Assembly (NCBI GenBank): GCA_050252075.1
Contig: JBFWLP010000012.1
Location: 1 to 48,330, forward strand
Origin: JAAYGT01 sp050252075
GTDB taxonomy: Bacteria; Pseudomonadota; Gammaproteobacteria; Burkholderiales; Burkholderiaceae_B
Reading direction: 5' to 3'
Length of the DNA: 48,330 nucleotides
Position numbers and translations under genes: made by a program. How positions within the stretch are numbered: position 1 is the first letter of the stretch; every line of letters starts with the position of its first letter. Below, in pieces: positions 33,086 through 41,604 of the stretch. The notes under the pieces are model-generated. The model was not told where the DNA came from and did no database searches. It saw only the letters and a program-made list of their open reading frames with translations.

Positions 33086-33652
33086 TCAGGAACCCTTCCA
33101 GCTGCGCACGGCACCGGTATCGATATGCACGAAGCGTGAGTTCGGGTAAAAGCCCACACCGCCGGCCTGCAGCGACAGGGCGGCGTCGCGCAATTCGGCC
33201 AGCGGCACACCGGGCAGGCGCAGATCAATGGCCTGGCCTTCCATGTGCAGGCTGCGTCTGGCCACACCGCCGCCCCCGCGCGCGCGCAGCATGGCGTTGG
33301 TGTGCGGCGAGCGATAGCCCGAAATGATGTGAAAGGGAAGATTCACCTTGAGCGCCAGCCGCAGCCTGTGCATGATGTCGTACAGCTTGGGATCCATGTG
33401 CCCGACGGTGTCGGTATAGTGATCACGCAGGAAGTGATTCAGGTGCTGCAGTGCATCGGGCACGTAGCTGCGTCCCACGGCATACACCAGTTTCACTTTT
33501 TCATGGGTATGGGTGTGATCCATGGCCAGGGCTCTGGACGAGGGCTGGGTTTGAAAGGTGGCGGCCGCCACCCATGGGCTGGCCCCGGAAAACACAAGAA
33601 ACGAGGAAGTCTTCAAAAAACGGCGGCGCGTGGGCCGGGACGGTGCTGTCAT
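33086..33652 (-). CDS. mepK: MepK-like murein endopeptidase (DUF882/YcbK), Tat-exported
   Basis: A 188-residue M15-type zinc peptidase. The twin-arginine signal is TRRRFLK (8-14) followed by a hydrophobic stretch. Zinc ligands are H136 and D143 (HMEGQAID) and H176 (VHIDTG), with the ISGYRSPHTNAMLR block. E. coli MepK cleaves D-Ala-D,L-mDAP and mDAP-mDAP (3-3) crosslinks. It is 16 bases downstream of ldtD, the same neighbourhood as E. coli ycbB-ycbK, so crosslink-forming and crosslink-cutting enzymes are cotranscribed. Confidence 0.92.
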   Translation of the reverse strand: MTAPSRPTRRRFLKTSSFLVFSGASPWVAAATFQTQPSSRALAMDHTHTHEKVKLVYAVGRSYVPDALQHLNHFLRDHYTDTVGHMDPKLYDIMHRLRLALKVNLPFHIISGYRSPHTNAMLRARGGGGVARRSLHMEGQAIDLRLPGVPLAELRDAALSLQAGGVGFYPNSRFVHIDTGAVRSWKGS

Positions 33653-33668
33653 AGGTAAACGGTGCGTG

Positions 33669-35231
33669 TCAGGGCAGGGGAAGCGGCGCCGCGGCGCGCG
33701 ATTTCAGCGCGGCATGCAGGCGGCTATCCTGTTGATATATATCGGGAAAGAAATAGACTTTACCACTCTTCACGACCGCCGTGCTGTAAGCAATCAGTAC
33801 AGGAATGGCCTGGTCGAGCCGTATGGTTTGGGACTTGCCGGCGCTCATGGCTTGCCGGATGCGTGATTCCGGCCACAGCGGATTATTGTCGAGCACGAAT
33901 TTGGCCAGCTCGACCGGGTATTCGATACGAATGCAGCCGTGGCTGAAATCCCTGCGTACGCGCTCGAAAAGGCCGGGCGAGGGGGTGTGGTGCAAATATA
34001 TATTCTGGTCGTTGGGGAAAATGAACTTGATGTCACCCAGCGCATTGGCCGGCCCCGGCCGCTGGCGTATCCGCCATTCTCCGCGTGCCACGGCGTCGAT
34101 TGCCTGCGGCGTAAGCTCGGTAACCACCTGGCCCTCACGCGTGACGAACTCGAAGCCCTGGCCGGCAAAATAGGCGGGATCACGCCGCAGCCGCGGCAGT
34201 GTTTCTCCGCGTGCAATGGACGGTGGGACATTCCAGTACGGGCTGAACTCGATGAACCGCATGTCTTCCTGGAAGACCGGTGTGCGCGTGTTCAAGGCTT
34301 TACCGACGATCACCCGCATTTCCAGCTTGATGTCGACCTCTTGGCCCTGCACTTCATAGGCACGCAGGGTGAATTCCGGGATATTCACGACGATCATGCG
34401 TGGCGCGTGCAGCAAAGGTGTCCAGCGCAGACGCTCCAGGGTAAGCGCCATTTGCGTGACGCGTTCGGCCGGTGGGGTGTTCAGGGCCGCCAGCGTCTGG
34501 GCGCCGAGCACACCGTCGGCTTGAAGGCCGTGACGTTCCTGGAAGCTTTGCACACCGTGTGCCAGCGCATCGTCGTAACTTGCCGCAACGGTGCTGCCCA
34601 ATGGCAGGTCGCCCAGTGTTACCAGGCGTTGTGCCAGGGCTGCCAACTGATCGTAGGGCTCGCCGGGTTTCACCGATTTGCGGCCACGGGGAATAACGAG
34701 CGGTATTTCCCATGCCTGCGCATCCAGCCGGCGATAGTGTTGCATGGCATCGCGTATGGCCTGATACAGCGGCAAGCGGGGAGCCGCCTGGTCGAGCGCC
34801 TGGGATAAGTATTGTCCGGCCAGCGCGGCATCCAGATAGGCCTGGGGATCAAACGGCGGGGTGGCAGGCGCCTTGAATTCATGCTGCAACGTTCGGGGAT
34901 TCAATCGGCCCTGATGCAGATCGCGCAGGTAGCGCAGCAGCGCCTGGGTGAGTGCGGCGTCAAGCGGTGCCCATTGCGCGGGGTCGGAGGAGCCCGCCGC
35001 CGCCCGGCCAAGGACGGCGGACTTCAGCGCCGCCGCCTGGTAATCGGCGGGCTCCAGCCCATGGCTGTGGGCCTGCGTCAGGGCATCGAGTGCAACAAAC
35101 GCATTGTCGGTGGGCCCCGCGTGATCAAACCAGCGCAACGGGGGGGGCGTTTCAGGTAGCGGGGCGAGCGGCTGCGCCGACGCCGCCGCCATGAAGAACA
35201 CGCCGGCAATCCATAAAAAATAGCGATGCAT
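33669..35231 (-). CDS. ldtD: L,D-transpeptidase LdtD (YcbB)
   Basis: LdtD forms 3-3 (mDAP-mDAP) crosslinks in the periplasmic murein. The 520-residue protein has a signal peptide ending near AAASAQ (20), a long helical N-terminal domain, a peptidoglycan-binding domain (about 222-255, HGVQSFQERHGLQADGVLGAQTLAALN) and a YkuD catalytic domain with C433 in SHGCIR plus H414/H415 and H431. The YcbB capping subdomain lies around 340-400. A TAGAAT hexamer (35279 to 35274) is a plausible -10 element, with a dyad at 35286-35307 over its -35 region. First gene of the ldtD-mepK-LOG operon. Confidence 0.94.
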   Translation of the reverse strand: MHRYFLWIAGVFFMAAASAQPLAPLPETPPPLRWFDHAGPTDNAFVALDALTQAHSHGLEPADYQAAALKSAVLGRAAAGSSDPAQWAPLDAALTQALLRYLRDLHQGRLNPRTLQHEFKAPATPPFDPQAYLDAALAGQYLSQALDQAAPRLPLYQAIRDAMQHYRRLDAQAWEIPLVIPRGRKSVKPGEPYDQLAALAQRLVTLGDLPLGSTVAASYDDALAHGVQSFQERHGLQADGVLGAQTLAALNTPPAERVTQMALTLERLRWTPLLHAPRMIVVNIPEFTLRAYEVQGQEVDIKLEMRVIVGKALNTRTPVFQEDMRFIEFSPYWNVPPSIARGETLPRLRRDPAYFAGQGFEFVTREGQVVTELTPQAIDAVARGEWRIRQRPGPANALGDIKFIFPNDQNIYLHHTPSPGLFERVRRDFSHGCIRIEYPVELAKFVLDNNPLWPESRIRQAMSAGKSQTIRLDQAIPVLIAYSTAVVKSGKVYFFPDIYQQDSRLHAALKSRAAAPLPLP

Positions 35232-35285
35232 ATGATGTCCCGAGCAGGTGAATCCCGCGCCCTGTGAGTGCCTATTCTACCGATT

Positions 35286-35307
35286 ACTGTTCTATTTATG
35301 GAACAGT
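35286..35307. promoter_or_regulatory. Dyad between ldtD and wrbA
   Basis: ACTGTTC-N8-GAACAGT is a perfect 7-base-arm dyad in the 156-base divergent region. It overlaps the weak -35 region of the predicted ldtD promoter (-10 TAGAAT, minus strand, 35274-35279). A repressor or activator site is likely but the protein is unknown. Confidence 0.55.
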
Positions 35308-35387
35308 CCGTGCCACCTTCACCGGCTAGTTCCCGCGTCGGAGAGCCCGTACTATAGCTTTATTCCAACAACGTTCAGGAGCCCATC

Positions 35388-35987
35388 ATGGCAAAAGTTC
35401 TCGTTCTGTATTACTCGGCCTATGGCCACATTGAAACCATGGCTCATGCCGTGGCCGAAGGTGCCCGGTCGGCCGGTGCCCAGGTCGATGTCAAGCGCGT
35501 TCCGGAACTGGTACCCGAAGAGGTCGCCAAAAAATCAGGTTTCAAGCTCGATCAGTCGGCTCCGGTCGCCCAGGTCAGTGATCTGGCCGACTACGATGCC
35601 ATCATTGTCGGCACGGGTACCCGGTTTGGCCGCATTTCCTCCCAGATGGCCAACTTTCTGGACCAGGCCGGCGGCCTGTGGGCCAAGGGCGCCCTGAACG
35701 GTAAAGTGGGTGGGGCGTTCACCTCAACCGCCACCCAGCATGGCGGCCAGGAAACCACGCTGTTCTCGATCATCACCAACCTGCTGCATTTCGGCATGGT
35801 CATTGTTGGTCTGCCCTATAGCTTCCAGGGCCAAATGACACTCGATGAAATTGTGGGCGGCGCACCTTACGGTGCCACCACACTGGCCGGCGGCGACGGT
35901 TCCCGCCAGCCGTCGTCCATCGAGCTCGACGGCGCGCGCTTCCAGGGCCGTCAAGTGGCTGAAGTAGCCACCAAGCTATTTGGTTGA
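35388..35987 (+). CDS. wrbA: WrbA, NAD(P)H:quinone oxidoreductase
   Basis: An FMN-dependent flavodoxin-like enzyme doing two-electron reduction of quinones, which avoids semiquinone radicals. The 199-residue length is normal. It has the phosphate loop YYSAYGHIETMA, GTRFGRISSQMANFLDQAGGLWAKGAL, FTSTATQHGGQETTL and PYSFQGQ...GGAPYGATTLAGGDGSR. A CAGGAG site precedes the ATG. The next gene is a glutathionyl-hydroquinone reductase, so both deal with quinone stress. Confidence 0.96.
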   Translation: MAKVLVLYYSAYGHIETMAHAVAEGARSAGAQVDVKRVPELVPEEVAKKSGFKLDQSAPVAQVSDLADYDAIIVGTGTRFGRISSQMANFLDQAGGLWAKGALNGKVGGAFTSTATQHGGQETTLFSIITNLLHFGMVIVGLPYSFQGQMTLDEIVGGAPYGATTLAGGDGSRQPSSIELDGARFQGRQVAEVATKLFG

Positions 35988-35990
35988 ACA

Positions 35991-36021
35991 TTCACGGGTG
36001 CGGCGCTGCCGTGCCCGTGAA
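35991..36021 (+). terminator. Long stem-loop between wrbA and the hydroquinone reductase gene
   Basis: Positions 35991-36004 pair with 36008-36021 as a 14-base stem (12 Watson-Crick, 2 G-U) around a 3-base loop. It begins 4 bases after the wrbA stop. No T-run follows, so it may be a 3'-end stabiliser or partial terminator. Confidence 0.5.
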
Positions 36022-36042
36022 ATCAAGGTAACGAGGTAGGTA

Positions 36043-37002
36043 ATGGGTTTGCTGGTCGATGGTCAATGGAAGGACGCCTGGTACGACACCGAGTCAACCG
36101 GTGGGAAATTTGTGCGCAGCGACGCGCAGTTTCGCCACTGGGTAACACCAGACGGTGCGGCAGGCCCTACGGGCGAGGGCGGGTTTGCCGCCGAACCCGG
36201 GCGCTATCACCTTTACGTATCGCTGGCTTGCCCCTGGGCGCACCGCACCCTGATCTATCGTGCCATCAAGGGGCTGGCCGACATGATTTCAGTGTCGGTG
36301 GTCAACCCTTTCATGGGGGAAAACGGCTGGACCTTCGACCCCGGCCCCGGCGTTGCTCCCGACAGCATCGGCAACGCCCGGTATCTGTATCAGGTGTACT
36401 TGCGTGCGAAACCCGGTTACAGCGGACGGGTCACCGTGCCGGTGTTATGGGACAAAAAGCGCTCTGCCATTGTCAGCAATGAGTCGGCCGACATTATTCG
36501 CATGTTCAATTCGGCTTTTGATGCGGTGGGCGCCCGGCCGGGCAATTTTGTGCCCGAGCCGCTGCGCCGGGATATCGATGCCTTGAATCGCCTGGTATAC
36601 GACACCGTGAACAACGGCGTGTACAAGGCGGGTTTTGCCACCGACCAGGCCGTTTACGAAGAGGCTGTCGGAACACTGTTCCATACCCTCGACCAGCTGG
36701 AAGAGCGCCTGGACAGCCAACCTTATCTGTTCGGCGAGGCGGTCACCGAAGCCGACTGGCGATTGTTCACCACACTGGTTCGCTTTGACCCTGTGTATCA
36801 CGGACACTTCAAATGCAATATCCGCCGCCTGGCCGATTACCCGAATCTGTGGAACTACACCGGGCGCCTGTATCGGTATCCGGGTGTCAGCAACACGGTT
36901 GATTTCGGGCATATCAAGCAGCATTACTATCGCAGCCATCCCACCATCAATCCCACGCGTATCGTGCCGGTGGGGCCGGCACGTTTGCCCGGAGGCGAAT
37001 AA
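36043..37002 (+). CDS. yqjG: Glutathionyl-hydroquinone reductase (YqjG/PcpF-like, xi-class GST)
   Basis: This 319-residue enzyme reduces glutathionyl-hydroquinones to hydroquinones with glutathione. The catalytic cysteine is C63 in LACPWAHRT, with WTFDPGPG and the long YLYQVYLRAKPGYSGRVTVPVLWDKK region. The all-helical GST C domain contains EAVTEADWRLFTTLVRFDPVYHGHFKCN, which is strongly conserved in this class. An AACGAGGTAGG ribosome region precedes ATG 36043. Confidence 0.95.
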   Translation: MGLLVDGQWKDAWYDTESTGGKFVRSDAQFRHWVTPDGAAGPTGEGGFAAEPGRYHLYVSLACPWAHRTLIYRAIKGLADMISVSVVNPFMGENGWTFDPGPGVAPDSIGNARYLYQVYLRAKPGYSGRVTVPVLWDKKRSAIVSNESADIIRMFNSAFDAVGARPGNFVPEPLRRDIDALNRLVYDTVNNGVYKAGFATDQAVYEEAVGTLFHTLDQLEERLDSQPYLFGEAVTEADWRLFTTLVRFDPVYHGHFKCNIRRLADYPNLWNYTGRLYRYPGVSNTVDFGHIKQHYYRSHPTINPTRIVPVGPARLPGGE

Positions 37003-37020
37003 AAGAGGGGGGTTATCCGC

Positions 37021-37061
37021 GTTTAGGCCTGTTTAGGGTAGTGAAAATCTGTTACGATTTT
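37021..37061 (+). promoter_or_regulatory. Direct repeats and weak hairpin upstream of the sulfatase gene
   Basis: GTTTAGG occurs at 37021-37027 and again at 37031-37037, one helical turn apart. AAAATC (37044-37049) pairs with GATTTT (37056-37061) and runs into further T residues, so it may be a weak terminator for the preceding gene. The promoter of the sulfatase gene could not be placed. Confidence 0.3.
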
Positions 37062-37104
37062 TTGGGCTCGTTTCCCCTGAACTGATTCTATCCGCGAGAT
37101 TGCC

Positions 37105-39282
37105 TTGAAATCGACGCTTAAAGTCTGCTTTGCCGCCGCGCTTGCTGCGTTCACCCTAACGTCGTGCGACAGTGGCAGCAATGTCGCGGCGCATGTCGAT
37201 CCTCCCGCTCCCGCGCAAACTCCGAACATTCTGTTCGTGATCATGGACGACGTGGGAATCGACCAGATGGCGTCGTTCGGCTACGGCGGCCTTACTCCCC
37301 CCCACATGCCGAATATCGATACAATCGCCCGCGCCGGTGTGCGTTTTCGCAACACCTGGTCCATGCCCGAGTGTTCACCCGGCCGGGCAGCGTTTTTCGT
37401 GGGTCGTTATCCTACACGCACCAATATCTATCAGGCCATCGGCCCCAACGACCTGGCGAACTCGCAAATCTCGCCGTACGACGTGACGGCGCCCAAGCTT
37501 ATCAAGAAAGCGAATTATGAAAGCGCCATGTTCGGCAAGTTTCACCTGGCCGGGCCGGAACACAACCAGGCCGGCAATGCTACGCCGCAGGTGCTGGGCT
37601 GGGATTACTTTTACGGCTGGATAGGCGGGTTGCCGGCATCCATCGATACCACCGCAGGGGGTGTGGCTGCCGAGAAAACCCACATGTGCGGCTTTGTTCC
37701 CGGCAAGGCGGCGGGCGGCGCCGACACCGGTGCCTGCTATCAGCCCGATACCTCGTGTACGGTGCTGAATCGCCTGTCTGAAAAGCACGATCCCCCCGGC
37801 CTGCAGTGCCTGGATTCCGGCGGCATCTTCGTGCCCAACCAAACCTGCGGTGTGCCGCCTTCCACGCTTAACTTCACCCGACAGAATGCTTACTATGTGT
37901 CGCCGCTGGTGATCATCAACGGCGAACGGGTGGAAGAGGTTCCGTTGACCGATCCGCGTGCGCGCGGTTACCGCACCACCATTGAAACCGATGCCGCCAT
38001 CGACTGGATCAATACCCGTCCCGCAGACCGCCCCTGGATGGCCACCGTCAGCTACAGCGCTGCACATACACCGTGGCAGCAACCGCCTTCCTCGCTGCTG
38101 GGCGGGCCCGACACCATGGCAACCGACGGCCTGAATTGCACGCAAACCGGTGCAGGCCGCATTATCCAGAATCAGATGACCGAAGCCATGGACAAGGAAT
38201 TCGGCCGCTTGCTGGTGGAAACCGGTCTGGCCAGCTACGACGACCAAGGCAAGTTGGTGTACGACCCCAAGGCATCGAACACCGTCATTGCCATCGTGGG
38301 CGACAACGGCACGCTGGGCAGCGCGGTAAAGCAGCCGTTCCAGACATCCCAGGCCAAAGGAACCGCCTACCAGACCGGGGTGTGGGATCCCTTGATCATT
38401 GCCGGCCCGCAGGTGCAGGAGCCTGACCGCGAGGTGGATCACATGGTCAATACGGTCGATCTGTTCCAGTTTTTCGGTGAACTGGCCGGCGTCGATGCCC
38501 ACAAGGAAGTTCCCCGTACCATCGATTCCGTGGGCATATTGCCGTATCTGACCAATCCCGGCCAATCCAGCCTGCGCACCATCAACTTCACCATCGGCGG
38601 CTTCAACATCCAGGCGAACGGCGCCCGCAATGGTCCGTGTGCCATCAGCACCAGCTGCACGCAAATCCCCATATCGAAAGAAGTCTGCGAAGACAATCAG
38701 GGCATCTGGTGGGGTCCGGGTTACAGCGATCCCTCGGTCATTCCCAATGGCGGAGCGGGTTACCAGATGTGTGGTCAGGTCAACCAGGCCTTGTACAAGG
38801 CGGGCCGCCCCTTGCTTGACATCCTTCCCGACGTATCCACCGCCATACGCAATGACCAGTACAAACTTGTGCGCAACACCATCCAGACCTATCAGCCGGC
38901 CAGTGACACCATTGCCATGGTGGTCAGCGATGAACTGTATGAAGTGAACCAGGCCGTGCCCAAGCCGTTGCTCGATACGCCCGACAAGAACCTTTTGCTG
39001 TCGCCCACGGCCGATACCCAGGCGGTGTATACCGAACTAAGCACCAAGCTGGACAGCATGCTGGCCGCCTCGCCGTATTGCCCCGGCGACGGGAACAGTG
39101 ACGGCGTGGTCAATGCGCAGGATCTTTCCGAATGGGGCAAGATTGCCAATGCCTGGGGCTTGTCCAGCGTGTACGATTTTGTCGTCAACAACGTACGTGA
39201 CGGTCTGACCAACTCGGTGGACGCCGATGTCATTCAGGCCAACCTGGGCCGAACCTGCCCACCGTCTTATGGCATTTACTAA
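37105..39282 (+). CDS. Lipoprotein sulfatase with dockerin-like C-terminal module
   Basis: A 725-residue type I sulfatase (alkaline-phosphatase superfamily). TTG at 37105 is used as start. The lipobox LTSC puts the lipidated Cys at 21, followed by Asp, which in enterobacteria favours inner-membrane retention. Metal-binding DD (48-49) in VIMDDVGIDQMASFGYGG precedes the formylglycine site C90 in CSPGR with GRYPTRTNIY. Cys-rich inserts occur around 195-250 and 510-560. The last about 65 residues carry GDGNSDGVVNAQDL, a dockerin-like calcium loop, and a weaker second loop. Its stop overlaps the FGE gene start by 14 bases, so the modifying enzyme is made with it. The substrate sulfate ester is unknown. 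Confidence 0.85.
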   Translation: MKSTLKVCFAAALAAFTLTSCDSGSNVAAHVDPPAPAQTPNILFVIMDDVGIDQMASFGYGGLTPPHMPNIDTIARAGVRFRNTWSMPECSPGRAAFFVGRYPTRTNIYQAIGPNDLANSQISPYDVTAPKLIKKANYESAMFGKFHLAGPEHNQAGNATPQVLGWDYFYGWIGGLPASIDTTAGGVAAEKTHMCGFVPGKAAGGADTGACYQPDTSCTVLNRLSEKHDPPGLQCLDSGGIFVPNQTCGVPPSTLNFTRQNAYYVSPLVIINGERVEEVPLTDPRARGYRTTIETDAAIDWINTRPADRPWMATVSYSAAHTPWQQPPSSLLGGPDTMATDGLNCTQTGAGRIIQNQMTEAMDKEFGRLLVETGLASYDDQGKLVYDPKASNTVIAIVGDNGTLGSAVKQPFQTSQAKGTAYQTGVWDPLIIAGPQVQEPDREVDHMVNTVDLFQFFGELAGVDAHKEVPRTIDSVGILPYLTNPGQSSLRTINFTIGGFNIQANGARNGPCAISTSCTQIPISKEVCEDNQGIWWGPGYSDPSVIPNGGAGYQMCGQVNQALYKAGRPLLDILPDVSTAIRNDQYKLVRNTIQTYQPASDTIAMVVSDELYEVNQAVPKPLLDTPDKNLLLSPTADTQAVYTELSTKLDSMLAASPYCPGDGNSDGVVNAQDLSEWGKIANAWGLSSVYDFVVNNVRDGLTNSVDADVIQANLGRTCPPSYGIY

Positions 39283-40384
39283 GCGGTTTGCCTGGGGCGT
39301 CGCTGCGGTCGCCGGCGTCGCCCTTGCTGCGGTGCTTTACCAGGGTACACGCTTGCCGGCCCACGCTTCCGGGCCGGTGGTAATTCTGGGCGACGGGGTG
39401 GATACCCCCGCCGGAATGGCCTGGGTGCCCCCGGGTGTATTCCTGATGGGCAGCGATAGCAAGCTGGCCCAGCCCAACGAAAAACCGGCCCATAAGGTGC
39501 AGGTGCCCGGCTTCTGGATGGACACCACGCATGTCACCAACGACCAGTTCGCCCGGTTTGTTCAATCCACCGGCTATGTAACGACTGCTGAAAAGAAGCC
39601 CGACTGGGATACACTGCGCGTGCAGCTGCCGCCAGGCACACCCAGGCCGCCCCACCACGTGCTGATACCCGGAGCCATGGTTTTTGTGGGAACGGCAGCG
39701 CCCACCAGCATGGCAAACTACTGGCAATGGTGGCGGTTTGTGCCGCAGGCCAACTGGCGGCAGCCGCAAGGTCCGGGCAGTTCTATTCAGGGCAAGGGCG
39801 GCCACCCGGTGGTACAGATCAGTTACGAAGATGCGCTCGCCTATGCGGCGTGGGCGGGTAAGCGCCTGCCTACCGAAGCGCAATGGGAATATGCGGCTCG
39901 CGGCGGCCTGGAGCAGGCCACCTATGTATGGGGTGACGAACTGATGCCGGGCGGTAAACCCATGGCCAACTACTGGGATACCCGCCAGCGGTCGTTTCCG
40001 GTGGTCAGCCCGGAAGCCGGCGGGGCTACGGGAACCCTTCCGGTTAAAACCTTTCCGCCCAACGGTTACGGCCTTTATGACATGACCGGCAACGCCTGGC
40101 AATGGGTGGCCGACTGGTACCGGGCCGATTACTTTGCCAGTCAGGCGGCCGCTTCGGGCGGGCCCATTGCCAACCCTGCGGGTCCGGCAGATTCCTTCGA
40201 TCCGGCCGATCCCGTGGCGCCCGCCAATGCCCCCAAGCGGGTGATCCGGGGCGGCTCGTTCTTGTGCAACGAGTCGTACTGCCTGTCTTATCGCCCCAGT
40301 GCGCGCCAGGGCTCGGATCCGTTCACCGCCATGTCCCATGTGGGGTTCAGGCTGGTAAAAGACGCGCCGCCGCCTAGCGAATAA
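39269..40384 (+). CDS. Formylglycine-generating enzyme (sulfatase-maturating), membrane-anchored
   Basis: This 371-residue FGE/SUMF1-family protein would oxidise the sulfatase active-site cysteine to formylglycine. Residues about 7-25 form a membrane anchor or signal peptide. The domain starts GMAWVPPGVFLMGSD and includes ISYEDALAYAAWAGKRLPTEAQWEYAARGG and GLYDMTGNAWQWVADWY. The two active-site cysteines C333 and C338 lie in GGSFLCNESYCLSYR, spaced as in copper-dependent human FGE. ATG 39269 is preferred over an in-frame start at 39227 deep in the sulfatase gene. The overlap makes a dedicated pair. The export signal implies modification in the periplasm. Confidence 0.87.
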   Translation: MAFTKRFAWGVAAVAGVALAAVLYQGTRLPAHASGPVVILGDGVDTPAGMAWVPPGVFLMGSDSKLAQPNEKPAHKVQVPGFWMDTTHVTNDQFARFVQSTGYVTTAEKKPDWDTLRVQLPPGTPRPPHHVLIPGAMVFVGTAAPTSMANYWQWWRFVPQANWRQPQGPGSSIQGKGGHPVVQISYEDALAYAAWAGKRLPTEAQWEYAARGGLEQATYVWGDELMPGGKPMANYWDTRQRSFPVVSPEAGGATGTLPVKTFPPNGYGLYDMTGNAWQWVADWYRADYFASQAAASGGPIANPAGPADSFDPADPVAPANAPKRVIRGGSFLCNESYCLSYRPSARQGSDPFTAMSHVGFRLVKDAPPPSE

Positions 40385-41585
40385 GCTGGTTCACCTCGAT
40401 GACGGGCAGCATGATCGCCAGTACGATCAGCAGCACAATCCCGCCCATCACCAGGGTCATCAGGGGTTCCAGAAGGGCGGTCATGGCCAGGGCGCGTCGT
40501 TCCAGTTCAGCCGACAGGGTCTGCGAGGCGCGCTCCAGCATGGCGGGCAGCTTGCCGGTGCGTTCGCCGCTGTCGATCAGGTGAATGAGCAACGGCGGAA
40601 AAACTTTTTGCCGGCGCAGCGCGCCGGCCAGCGAACTGCCTTCGCGCACCAATGCAGTGGCTTCACCGGCGGCAAGACGAAGCCGGTCATTGGCCAGGGT
40701 GCGTGCCGACGCGTCCAGGGCCGCCAGCAGCGGTACGCCTGCGCCGGTCAGAATGGCCAGTGTGGCGGCGTATCGGGCGGTATTCACACCAGCCACGTAA
40801 CGCCCGACCAGCGGCAGACGCAAAACCCGGGCGTGCCACCGAAGCCGGGCGGCCGGACGGCGCAACTGCAAACGCCACACAGCCACCATGGCGGCTATCA
40901 GTGCGGCGGCGGCCAGGCCGTGCTGTTGTACGCCGCCACTGACAAAAAGCAAGGCCCGGGTCAACCAGGGCAGGGTCTGCCGGGCATGCTGAAACGCGCC
41001 TACGACTTGCGGAACCACGTAGCTGAGCAGGAAGAACACAACGACAGTGGCCACGATTATTACAATCACCGGATAAATAAACGAGGTGAGGATCTTGCTG
41101 CGCAAGGATCCGCGCGATTCGATGTACTCGGCCAGCCGTTCCATCACCCGGGACAAATCGCCCGATTGCTCGCCGGCGTCGATCAAGGCCCTGTAAACGT
41201 CAGGAAAGTCGCGTGGATGGGCCGCCATGGCATCGCATAGCCGATGGCCGGCGCGAACATCGGCCCGCACAGCGGCGAGCACGTCGCTGATCCGCGGGTC
41301 GTCGGATTGTTCCAGTGTGGCGCTCAAGGCGGTTTCCAGCGGCAGGCCGGCCGCCAGCAGGCTTGCCAGTTGGCGGGTTACCCAGCCCAGTTCGGCGTCG
41401 CTGAGCCGCTTGCCCCATCGGGTGTGATGTTGGCGCAGGCGGGTCATTCCCGTTTGCTGCACCGAAAGTGGAAGCAGGCCGCGGGAACGCAGCAACTGTC
41501 GGGCGTTGCGTTCATTTTCCGCGTCAATCAGGCCGCGCTCGATGTTTCCCGTGGCGGTAGCGGCTTCGTAGCGATAGCTTGGCAT
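40374..41585 (-). CDS. gspF: GspF, type II secretion inner-membrane platform protein
   Basis: A 403-residue GspF with two repeated T2SSF domains (about 65-190 and 265-390). Membrane helices lie near 168-190, 215-235 and 375-398. Conserved blocks include ELGWVTRQLASLLAAGLPLETAL, GDLSRVMERLAEY and the second-domain SGERTGKLPAMLERAS. It anchors the GspE ATPase to the platform. It lies 19 bases after gspE. Its TAG stop overlaps the convergent FGE gene by 11 bases. Confidence 0.95.
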   Translation of the reverse strand: MPSYRYEAATATGNIERGLIDAENERNARQLLRSRGLLPLSVQQTGMTRLRQHHTRWGKRLSDAELGWVTRQLASLLAAGLPLETALSATLEQSDDPRISDVLAAVRADVRAGHRLCDAMAAHPRDFPDVYRALIDAGEQSGDLSRVMERLAEYIESRGSLRSKILTSFIYPVIVIIVATVVVFFLLSYVVPQVVGAFQHARQTLPWLTRALLFVSGGVQQHGLAAAALIAAMVAVWRLQLRRPAARLRWHARVLRLPLVGRYVAGVNTARYAATLAILTGAGVPLLAALDASARTLANDRLRLAAGEATALVREGSSLAGALRRQKVFPPLLIHLIDSGERTGKLPAMLERASQTLSAELERRALAMTALLEPLMTLVMGGIVLLIVLAIMLPVIEVNQLIR

Positions 41586-41604
41586 GGTCGGCGCCTTGGG
41601 TGGC

